30,882 bases of DNA from DATDCV01 sp036524155 (lineage in GTDB: Bacteria > Verrucomicrobiota > Verrucomicrobiia > Limisphaerales > UBA8199). The number at the start of each line of letters is the position of its first letter. Position 1 is the stretch's first letter. Position numbers and translations under genes: made by a program. Of the stretch, positions 24,679 through 30,882 are shown piece after piece. The stretch is from positions 1 to 30,882 of the forward strand of contig DATDCV010000541.1 of NCBI GenBank assembly GCA_036524155.1, read 5' to 3'. A model generated the notes under the pieces. It saw only the letters and a list, made by a program, of their open reading frames with translations, ran no database searches and was not told the DNA's origin.

Positions 24679-24756
24679 AACAGCAGGGTGTTCAAAGGAT
24701 CGCGGAGGTCAATGAGAGAGCACGCAGCGACACAAACGACCCGTGGGACATCCGGG

Positions 24757-25854
24757 CTAACGGCGCGGGAGGAACCAAGCGGGTTCCTTGTTGCTGCGGC
24801 CGTTGGTAGTCAACATGGAGAAGCCTGTCTCGGCGGGGTTGTTCAGGTCCAGCACCCCTCCGCGCTCGGCCGAAACCGCGCAGAGATTCCAGCCGGCAGC
24901 GTGCACGCCGACAATTTCGCAAGCGGCCTGAAATGTTCCCGGCTGGCTCGGGTCGCCCTCACCATCGGGTCCGCGGCTGAAACAAAGCCACCGGCTGTCC
25001 GGCGACCAGTCAACATGGTAAATCTTATTGGTTTGGTCCTTAATGCACAGACGCCACTCGCCCACGGCAGGCTTCTCTGCGTCGAGGTTAATCGGTGCGG
25101 CAGCGATTTCGTGGTCGCCCGCCCCCCAGGCAACCTGCTTGCCGTCCGGACTGAAACAAGGACGACAGCCGGGGATCTTCAAATTGATGATGTTCGTGCC
25201 GCGAGCTTCGATGAGGAGTATGGCATGGTCAAAACCCATCCCGGCATGTACGGTGGAGACTATCCATATCCCATTCCTGGCCCAGGATGGGTTGTAAAGG
25301 TGGTGCAGATTGGCGGCGTTCACATGCGGCTCGATTTTGCCCGTGGCCAGATCGCAGAAGCTCATCCCGCTGGTGTAGAAGTCCATCACGTTGAACTTCG
25401 GGAACTCCTGCGGCAGGAAACCGATGATCTTGCCATCCGGGCTCCAGAACGGCTCGCGGGCATGGTCGGCCAATTTCTTCCGGTTCTTGCCGCTGATGTC
25501 CATCACGTAAAGGCTGCGAACCGCTTCCCGGCCTTCGCCTTCATCCACGGAAAAGCAGATCCTGGTGCCGTCGGGCGAGATTTGCGGGTAATGCTCATTC
25601 ACCTTCGCCGTGCCGGTCAGGTTCACCGGGTCCGACCCGTCCGCGTTCATGACGAAGATCTCCCAGTTATGGTTCACATATGATTCGTAGGCGATTTTGA
25701 AGGGAAGAGCCTTCAACTGGTCACGGAAAGCGGATTGGGCTCTCGCCGGCCCGGCGAAAGAAGTCGCGAGGAAGACCAGGAGCGCAAAAAGTCCTTGAAA
25801 TGGGAGGTCGGAGAGAACTTTCCTTACGCGGAAGGTGACGGCACATCTGTTCAT
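24757..25854 (-). CDS. Exported TolB-like PD40 beta-propeller protein
   Basis: A 365-residue protein with a signal peptide (FALLVFLATSFAGPARAQS, about 20-40). The rest is a WD40-like propeller of the TolB/PD40 type, seen as repeated 'SPDG/SPDS' blades: VMNADGSDPVNLTG with YPQISPDGTRICFS, LYVMDISGKNRKKL with FWSPDGKIIGFL, CRPCFSPDGKQVAWG and HVDWSPDSRWLCFSRG. It resembles a sensory or scaffold propeller rather than full TolB, since TolB's N-terminal domain is absent. It appears to be the first gene of the minus-strand operon and is divergent from SUMF1 gene B with 114 bases between the starts, where a shared control region could lie. No clear promoter boxes are seen there. Confidence 0.85.
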   Translation of the reverse strand: MNRCAVTFRVRKVLSDLPFQGLFALLVFLATSFAGPARAQSAFRDQLKALPFKIAYESYVNHNWEIFVMNADGSDPVNLTGTAKVNEHYPQISPDGTRICFSVDEGEGREAVRSLYVMDISGKNRKKLADHAREPFWSPDGKIIGFLPQEFPKFNVMDFYTSGMSFCDLATGKIEPHVNAANLHHLYNPSWARNGIWIVSTVHAGMGFDHAILLIEARGTNIINLKIPGCRPCFSPDGKQVAWGAGDHEIAAAPINLDAEKPAVGEWRLCIKDQTNKIYHVDWSPDSRWLCFSRGPDGEGDPSQPGTFQAACEIVGVHAAGWNLCAVSAERGGVLDLNNPAETGFSMLTTNGRSNKEPAWFLPRR

Positions 25855-25968
25855 GCCGGCAGGCTAAAAGGAGCCCGGCATTTTACAAGCCGCAAACACG
25901 ATGCTGTCGGGGGTGCACCGCGGGGGCGAGCATTCGGGGATTGTCGGAACCGGCTGCCTCCAGCTACG

Positions 25969-26907
25969 ATGACTGCCGACGTGATTATGCTCATTCGTTT
26001 GCTTGCACTCGGAGCTTTTTTCTTTTGCCTGGCCGGCTGCGAAAAGTCCGGTCCGGCGGCTAATGAGACCAAGCCCGGGAGCGCGTCCACGGCAGCGCCC
26101 GGCTCGGTGCCGGTCGCGGTGACCACGGAGTCCGGAGCTCAAATGATCTACTTGCCTGGAGGCGAATTCATAATGGGAAACGACCGAGGCAGCCCGGACG
26201 AAGCCCCGGCGCACAGGGTGCGGGTCAGCGCCTTTCTCATCGACAAATTCGAGGTGACGCAGGCGATGTTCAAGCAGGCGCAACTGCCCGACCCGTCGCA
26301 TTGGCAGGAGAATGCTGAAAAGCCTGTCGAACGGGTGCGTTGGATCGATGCCAAGCGCTACTGCAACGAACGTTCGCTTCTAGAGCGCTTGAGGCCCTGT
26401 TACAATGAAAAGACCATCGACTGGGATTGTGATTACGCAGCGAGCGGCTACCGTCTGCCGACGGAGGCCGAGTGGGAATACGCGTGTCGCGGTGGCGCGG
26501 ACGGAGGCTACGATTCTGACCGGGCGGACAAGCTCCGGCAGTACGGCTGGTTTTCAGAAAACTCGGAGCAGAAGACTCACATCGTGGGGCAGAAAAAACC
26601 GAACGGTTTCGGGCTTTACGACCTCTGCGGCAACGTTTCCGAGTGGTGCGAGGATGTTTACAGCTCCACCTACTACAAGGAGAGTCCGGCGACCGATCCG
26701 CCCGGACCTCCCAATCCGGGTAAGGATGTGAAGCGCGTAATCCGCGGGGGCAGTTGGAAATCCAGCGCGGACCAATGCCGGGCGGCGGCGCGGCAGGGCG
26801 AACACACCGGCAACACAGACGCGTGCTTTGCGACGGACTACTGCGGGTTTCGCTGCGTGCGGCGCGTGACGCCGGAGGAGTTGCAGCGGTTGAAGGGCGC
26901 GAAATGA
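25969..26907 (+). CDS. SUMF1/FGE-domain lipoprotein B, with a single cysteine at the active-site strand
   Basis: A 312-residue lipoprotein. From the ATG at 25969 (or 25987) the leader LIRLLALGAFFFCLAGC has a good lipobox, LAGC. The SUMF1 domain runs from MIYLPGGEFIMGNDRGS through FEVTQAMF, GYRLPTEAEWEYACRGG, NGFGLYDLCGNVSEWC and RGGSWKSSADQCRAAAR to CGFRCVRR. In the active-site strand the first catalytic cysteine is serine and only the second is kept, so canonical formylglycine chemistry is doubtful. It is clearly a paralogue of the 21913 gene; both share LRPCY, GYRLPTEAEWEYACR and CGNV.EWC. It starts the plus-strand series SUMF1, MBOAT (31 bases later) and SGNH (one base later). An in-frame ATG at 25735 overlaps the propeller gene and is rejected. 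Confidence 0.88.
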   Translation: MTADVIMLIRLLALGAFFFCLAGCEKSGPAANETKPGSASTAAPGSVPVAVTTESGAQMIYLPGGEFIMGNDRGSPDEAPAHRVRVSAFLIDKFEVTQAMFKQAQLPDPSHWQENAEKPVERVRWIDAKRYCNERSLLERLRPCYNEKTIDWDCDYAASGYRLPTEAEWEYACRGGADGGYDSDRADKLRQYGWFSENSEQKTHIVGQKKPNGFGLYDLCGNVSEWCEDVYSSTYYKESPATDPPGPPNPGKDVKRVIRGGSWKSSADQCRAAARQGEHTGNTDACFATDYCGFRCVRRVTPEELQRLKGAK

Positions 26908-26938
26908 CCGAGGGTTCGCCTAACTGATTTCCGGCTAG

Positions 26939-28540
26939 ATGCTCTTCCACACCTGGCCGTTTTTGGTTTTCCTGCTGGTTGTGCTGCCGGTTTTTTTCGC
27001 GTTGCGAAAAACCCGGCTGTGGCTGCCGTGGCTGACCATCGCCTCCTATTTCTTCTACGGCTGGTGGAATCCCTACTACCTGCTGTTGGTGATGTACTCC
27101 ACACTGCTCGATTTTTCGCTGGTCGCGCTGATGGACCACTGCCCGCATTCGGGGGAAAAAGTGGATGTCTGGGCACGGCTGACGCGCCTGCGGTTTGACG
27201 ACCGGGTCCTGAAGTTCGCTTTTCTGGGCGCTGTCCTGGCAGCTCTCGGCATTGTCGGAATGGCGATCGCCGGCCCGAAGACACTGCGGCCGACGATGGT
27301 GGGGTTTGGCGTGCTCGTGCTGCTGATGGGCCTGGGCGCACTTTACAGCAGCCGCAGGACCTGGTTGCTCATCAGCCTGGTCAACAACCTGGCGCTGCTG
27401 GTCTTCTTCAAATACGCCCGCTTTTTCGCGGAGAACCTCAACACGCTGTTCTCGTGGCTGCACGTGCCGCTGAAACTTGCCGACCCTTCAGCGCTAATGC
27501 CGTTTGGCTTCCAATATCTGCTGCCGGTCGGCATTTCGTTCTTCACCTTTCAATCCCTCAGCTACACGATCGATTTCTACTTCGGGAAATGTCATCGTGA
27601 GCGCAACTTCCTGCGGTTTGCCACCTTCGTTTGCTTCTTCCCGCAGCTCATGGCCGGCCCGATCGAGCGCGCCCGGCATCTGCTGCCCCAGTTCAACCGG
27701 TTCCCGGCCGTGCGCCTGCAGAACTTCACCGACGGCGCTTCGCTTTTCCTCGTCGGCCTGTTCAAAAAGCTCGCGCTGGCCAACTACCTTTCGTTTTATG
27801 TCGAGCGCATCTACGAAAACCCCTCCGCCTCCGGCGCTCCGGCGCTCTTCCTCGGCACCGTCGCGTTTGGCTGGCAGATCTTCTTCGATTTCAGTGGTTA
27901 TACCGACATGGCGCGCGGCGTGGCCAAGGTCATGGGCTTCGATCTCATCCTCAATTTCAACAATCCCTACCTCGCCACCGGCCTGGGCGACTTCTGGTCG
28001 CGCTGGCACATCAGCCTCTCCAGTTGGTTCCGGGACTACGTCTACATTCCTCTGGGCGGCAACCGGTCCGGAACCCTCCTCACCTACCGCAACCTGTTTC
28101 TGACATTCTTCATTTCGGGCATCTGGCACGGAGCCAACTGGACGTTCATGATTTGGGGGGCGCTGCACGGGTTGGGCGTGCTGGTCACGCGCGAGCTGGA
28201 GCGCTCGCGGGTTTACCGCGAGCGCGTGCCCAAGCTATGCAAACAGTTCGGGGTGTTCCTGTTTGTCACGTTCACCTGGATCTTCTTCCGGGCGGATTCG
28301 CTCAGCGACGCACTGCTGATTGTTCGCCGAATTTTCGGCGCCGCCTGGCAGGACCCGCAGATTCCGGCGCTCATGCTGCTGCTCATCGCCCTGATCTGGC
28401 TCTACGAGTTTCTATACGAGTCGAAAGCCCGACAGTTGCTGAAGACCAGCGTCGTGCGCGTCAGCCTCGCCGTGGGCATGCTGATTTACCTTTGCCTCTG
28501 CTCATCCGGCGGCGGGGCATTCATCTACTTCCAGTTCTGA
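26939..28540 (+). CDS. MBOAT-family membrane O-acyltransferase (AlgI-like)
   Basis: A 533-residue multi-pass membrane protein that would move acyl (often acetyl) groups across the membrane to a glycan or other envelope polymer. The start MLFHTWPFLVFLLVVLPVFF is typical. Family segments follow: SYFFYGWWNPYYLLL, LLPVGISFFTFQSLSYTIDF, QLMAGPIERA, FDFSGYTDMARG, NFNNPYLATGLGDFWSRWHI, and FISGIWHGANWTF with the catalytic histidine H397. Usual members are about 460-480 residues; the extra length is an insertion at about 64-150 (charged, then two hydrophobic stretches) between YSTLLDF and the conserved FFKYARFF. The SGNH gene starts one base after its stop, matching the usual MBOAT/AlgX-like partnership. 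Confidence 0.93.
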   Translation: MLFHTWPFLVFLLVVLPVFFALRKTRLWLPWLTIASYFFYGWWNPYYLLLVMYSTLLDFSLVALMDHCPHSGEKVDVWARLTRLRFDDRVLKFAFLGAVLAALGIVGMAIAGPKTLRPTMVGFGVLVLLMGLGALYSSRRTWLLISLVNNLALLVFFKYARFFAENLNTLFSWLHVPLKLADPSALMPFGFQYLLPVGISFFTFQSLSYTIDFYFGKCHRERNFLRFATFVCFFPQLMAGPIERARHLLPQFNRFPAVRLQNFTDGASLFLVGLFKKLALANYLSFYVERIYENPSASGAPALFLGTVAFGWQIFFDFSGYTDMARGVAKVMGFDLILNFNNPYLATGLGDFWSRWHISLSSWFRDYVYIPLGGNRSGTLLTYRNLFLTFFISGIWHGANWTFMIWGALHGLGVLVTRELERSRVYRERVPKLCKQFGVFLFVTFTWIFFRADSLSDALLIVRRIFGAAWQDPQIPALMLLLIALIWLYEFLYESKARQLLKTSVVRVSLAVGMLIYLCLCSSGGGAFIYFQF

Positions 28541-28541
28541 T

Positions 28542-29873
28542 ATGGAAACCGGCGCGACCTCCAACAATCCCTCCGGCGGGAACCGGCCTGCGGACTTCAG
28601 TCCGCAGCAAGGTGTGACAACAACAGGCCCGGCCGAGTCGAGCGGTTCTGCCCATCCGGGCTTGCTGCGGACTGAAGTCCGCGCGCCGGCATCAGGAGGG
28701 GCGGCTGTAAGCCCCGCGTTGCCGGCAGTGCCGTTCGGCGTGAATGAAGTGCGGCTGAGCGCGCGGCAATGGCTGGCCGCGTTGGCGCTTTTCGCCCTGG
28801 TGATTGCCCTGACGCCCTGGATTTGGCAACACGTTGAGCGCTTCGACATCGGCCCGGATTACCGCGTGCCGTACGACCTCAGCAAGGATTATTGGCTCTA
28901 CGGACGTCGGTTGCGACAAGTCGTAGGCCCTGAAAAAGTCATCGTTTTGGGCGATTCGGTGGTGTGGGGCGAGTATGTTGCCCCGGACGGCACCCTTTCT
29001 CATTTCCTGGACCAGGCGACTGGATCCACCGACCGGTTCATCAACGGCGGGCTGAACGGGCTGTTTCCACTGGCACAGGAAGGCCTGGTGACGTGGTATG
29101 GCAAGCCGCTCCGGCACTGGAAAGTCATCCTCCAGTGCAACGTTCTCTGGATGACCAGCCCAAAAGCGGACCTGAGTTCGGACAAGGAAGAGCAGTTCAA
29201 TCACTCCCGATTGGTTCCGCAGTTTTCGCCGCACATTCCTTGTTACCGGGCCGACGCTAACGAGCGGTTGAGCGCTGTTCTGCAGCGGGAAATCCCGTTT
29301 TTGCAGTGGGTCGGGCATCTTCAGAACGCTTATTTTGGCCAGAAGAGCATCCTGAGCTGGACTCTCGAAGACGACGGCGGAAGCCCGCCGCGTTATCCGA
29401 ATGTATACAAGAACCCCCTCGCCCGGATTACGCTGGCGGTTCCACCCTGCCTGCAAGAGGACCCTCAGCGCGGTCTGAAGAGCCCACGGCATAAGCCATG
29501 GTCGACCGATGGCCAGGCCACTACTCGCTTCGAGTGGGTGCCGCTGGAATCGTCCCTCCAGTGGCACGCGTTTCAGCGCGTCGTGAGCCTGCTCCGCGAC
29601 CGCGGCAATGACGTGTTGGTAGTGTTGGGGCCGTTCAACGAACACATGATGGCCGAGGAGAACCTGACCGCCTACGGAAAGATCCGTGACGGCATCGCGG
29701 CGTGGCTGCGTCAGAACCAGGTTCCGGTGGTCGTGCCCGAGATTTTGCCCAGCGCGCTTTACGCCGACGCCAGCCATCCGTTGACCCAGGGTTACGAGCT
29801 GCTCGCCAAACGCATCTGCGCGGAGGAAACGTTTGCCAAGTGGCTCAGGTTTGATCCTATCGACTATCGATGA
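28542..29873 (+). CDS. SGNH/AlgX-like membrane-anchored protein with a repeat inserted near its start
   Basis: A 443-residue predicted partner of the MBOAT protein in acyl transfer outside the membrane. One membrane helix is at about 77-96 (WLAALALFALVIALTPW). The SGNH block is VIVLGDSVVWGEY with D138-S139, and the dyad is D409-A-S-H412 in YADASHPLTQGYELLA. The glycine and asparagine blocks are less clear. Residues about 15-50, before the helix, are low complexity and are encoded by a pair of inverted palindromes (28589-28682), so an intergenic-type repeat has entered the reading frame. A GTG at 28740 could start a shorter form without it, but the ATG one base after the MBOAT stop fits translational coupling. 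It is the last gene of its unit. Confidence 0.82.
   Translation: METGATSNNPSGGNRPADFSPQQGVTTTGPAESSGSAHPGLLRTEVRAPASGGAAVSPALPAVPFGVNEVRLSARQWLAALALFALVIALTPWIWQHVERFDIGPDYRVPYDLSKDYWLYGRRLRQVVGPEKVIVLGDSVVWGEYVAPDGTLSHFLDQATGSTDRFINGGLNGLFPLAQEGLVTWYGKPLRHWKVILQCNVLWMTSPKADLSSDKEEQFNHSRLVPQFSPHIPCYRADANERLSAVLQREIPFLQWVGHLQNAYFGQKSILSWTLEDDGGSPPRYPNVYKNPLARITLAVPPCLQEDPQRGLKSPRHKPWSTDGQATTRFEWVPLESSLQWHAFQRVVSLLRDRGNDVLVVLGPFNEHMMAEENLTAYGKIRDGIAAWLRQNQVPVVVPEILPSALYADASHPLTQGYELLAKRICAEETFAKWLRFDPIDYR
28589..28682. repeat. REPIN-like pair of inverted palindromes inside a coding region
   Basis: TGCGGACT-TC-AGTCCGCA at 28589-28606 is a near-perfect hairpin. A second palindrome, GCGGACT-GA-AGTCCGC, is at 28666-28682. 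The two are inverted copies: 28590-28611 equals the reverse complement of 28661-28682 over 22 bases, with about 49 bases between. This layout, two REP hairpins facing each other, is that of REPIN elements moved by REP-associated transposases. It keeps the host frame open. Confidence 0.85.
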
Positions 29874-29904
29874 CCCTATCGACAGATGACAGAGTTCCCT
29901 CCTG

Positions 29905-29940
29905 GTTGGCGCAAAAACGAGGCAGAAAAGGTGCAGTTTT
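29905..29940. repeat. Dispersed 36-bp repeat, copy 2
   Basis: This copy matches 1063-1098 in direct orientation with two differences. It begins 32 bases after the stop of the SGNH gene. Confidence 0.85.
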
Positions 29941-29945
29941 TACAG

Positions 29946-29985
29946 TTAGTGAGTAAGTGAATTAGTGAATTAGTGAGTTAGCGGA
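29946..29985. repeat. Five tandem 8-bp units (consensus TTAGTGAA)
   Basis: The units read TTAGTGAG, TAAGTGAA, TTAGTGAA, TTAGTGAG and TTAGCGGA. The unit length equals that of the array at 8968, with a different sequence. Confidence 0.9.
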
Positions 29986-30036
29986 ACATGAGAACGCCGC
30001 TTGGAGTGGAACGGAGCGTCTCCCGCGTTTGTTTTT

Positions 30037-30070
30037 TTATGTCCGTTTATGTCCGTTTAAGTCCGTTTTA
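30037..30070. repeat. Tandem 10-bp units (TTTATGTCCG type)
   Basis: GTCCGTTTAT, GTCCGTTTAA and GTCCGTTTTA follow one another after a TTTTTTAT run, giving three units of ten bases. Confidence 0.85.
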
Positions 30071-30127
30071 CTCCCGCTGAGTCCGCGGGGCTTGGGTGCG
30101 GAGCTGGGATCTGGCCGCTGCCGGGCG

Positions 30128-30162
30128 GCGGCGTTCCGATCCCGAGGAGGGCGGAACGCCGC
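30128..30162. repeat. Long GC-rich inverted repeat, 11-bp arms
   Basis: GCGGCGTTCCG at 30128-30138 pairs perfectly with CGGAACGCCGC at 30152-30162 around a 13-base loop. No T-run follows, so it looks like a palindromic intergenic element rather than a terminator. Confidence 0.75.
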
Positions 30163-30882
30163 GCGCGCGGCAGGGGCGTCTGCCAGTTCGCGTCGGCCGA
30201 GGGCGTCTTGTTTAGCCAGGAGTTGTTTGCCGGCGAGGACGGCGGCGCTCCCAGTATTAGCATGTCAAAGATCGGTTCTGCGTTCCGAGGTCAGCAGACC
30301 GCGGGCACAGACATAAAGCACGTTACCTGCGAGTCCATTGCGAAGTCTTCTTTGGAGAAGGCGCTCCGCATTAAGAAAGCCAAGACTGCAAGCGTGGGTG
30401 GTGGCCTGATCGTTCAGGCCGGCGGTTGGGGTGCGTCGTGCATATTTGTATTTTTTGCCGACCACTTTACGAAAGTTACTTGGACAAAAGCTGTCCCAGT
30501 GGAAAAAAGTTTTCCGTAGGTGACCTTGGGTGAGGGGTGGCCGCAAAAAGGCGCAAAAGGCCATGAGGGACTCACCGCGGAAGACGCGGAAGACGCGAAA
30601 AGCGGAACGTGGAAGTGTTATTAGGCGGGAGTAGGTGTTAATAGGTGATATTAACTGATGGTGACTGAGCCCGAGAGAAGGCTGCGAAGCTGAAATTTTC
30701 ATTCCCCGTGAGCCAGGCGGGACGTGGCGGGGTGGCACTTCATTCGTTATCTGGCGTTAACGAGCGTGATTTGGCGTTATCCACCGATGCCTGGCGATAC
30801 CGCAGCACGGGCAGGGGGGATGGGAATTCCGACGCTTTCAACCACTGATAGACACGGATGGCACCGATACACAAGCCGAAGC

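Larger units (their letters stand above)
29874..30882. other. About 1 kb without a supported gene, rich in short repeats
   Basis: I find no coding region I can support. It contains the dispersed repeat (29905-29940), an 8-bp array (29946-29985), a 10-bp array (30037-30070), an 11-bp-arm hairpin (30128-30162), a small hairpin GGCCTGA-TCGT-TCAGGCC (30403-30420), a 9-bp GCGGAAGAC-type array (about 30574-30600), and near 30842 the ACCACTGATAGACACGGATG string of a kind often met in bacterial intergenic debris. Confidence 0.65.

Noticed and set aside
24646..25683. Plus-strand open frame, 345 residues
   Set aside because: It is antisense to the PD40 propeller gene, whose repeated SPDG blades show the true strand.
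21913..26907. SUMF1 genes considered as sulfatase-maturing enzymes
   Set aside because: The catalytic cysteine pair is absent in A and incomplete in B, and there is no sulfatase gene in the window.
8968..30070. Short tandem arrays considered as a CRISPR array
   Set aside because: Units are only 8-10 bp and are contiguous without spacers, and no cas gene is present.
30208..30519. Plus-strand open frame of 103 residues in the terminal spacer
   Set aside because: It has no ribosome binding site, signal peptide or domain pattern, and it runs through hairpin and repeat-mosaic DNA.

Overview
The window is GC-rich, densely coded bacterial DNA. It most resembles an uncultured member of the Verrucomicrobiota (Pedosphaera/Limisphaerales type). 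This is an inference from gene style: twin-arginine Gfo/Idh/MocA oxidoreductases, a planctomycete/verrucomicrobial-type ECF sigma factor, long secreted Ig/LamG proteins with a 'TTNL...W...FYR' tail, SUMF1-domain lipoproteins, an MBOAT/SGNH pair and few Shine-Dalgarno sites. No rRNA or marker gene is present to confirm it.

Layout. (1) 1-3771: the tail of a partial gene, overlapped by an ECF sigma factor; a spacer with a transposase-tail remnant, a dispersed repeat and hairpins; then a soluble histidine kinase whose 3' end overlaps a metallophosphoesterase. (2) 3835-4200: tRNA-Gln(TTG) and, beside it on the minus strand, the decayed remains of a small gene plus a nucleotidyltransferase. (3) 4224-10563: plus-strand genes for a Tat-exported Gfo/Idh/MocA oxidoreductase, a Tat-exported TIM-barrel-like protein, a beta-lactamase-type serine hydrolase fused to a DUF4185-like domain, and a MetE-core-like methyltransferase. 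(4) 10637-18311: secreted polysaccharide-active proteins, namely a pectate lyase (plus), two clan-A-like glycoside hydrolases (minus, one after the other) and a large Ig/LamG protein whose first and second-to-last domains are copies of each other. A fragment of a second Gfo/Idh/MocA gene lies between the lyase and the hydrolases. (5) 18469-21824: a two-component system, a membrane kinase with about six OB-like modules outside the membrane and its NarL-type regulator, joined by ATGA overlap. (6) 21913-29873: a divergent six-gene cluster. Minus: PD40 beta-propeller, unknown secreted protein, SUMF1 lipoprotein. Plus: a second SUMF1 lipoprotein, MBOAT O-acyltransferase, SGNH/AlgX-like protein. (7) 29874-30882: about 1 kb with no supported gene, made of short tandem repeats, hairpins and a second copy of the dispersed repeat seen at 1063.

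How the parts may work together (inference). Regions 3 to 5 read as extracellular plant or microbial polysaccharide breakdown with local sensing. Region 6 reads as an envelope or exopolysaccharide acylation unit with non-canonical SUMF1 proteins and a propeller as possible accessory parts. It is the best candidate here for an undescribed system. The most notable small-scale signal is a pair of inverted palindromes (REPIN-like) lying in frame inside the SGNH gene.
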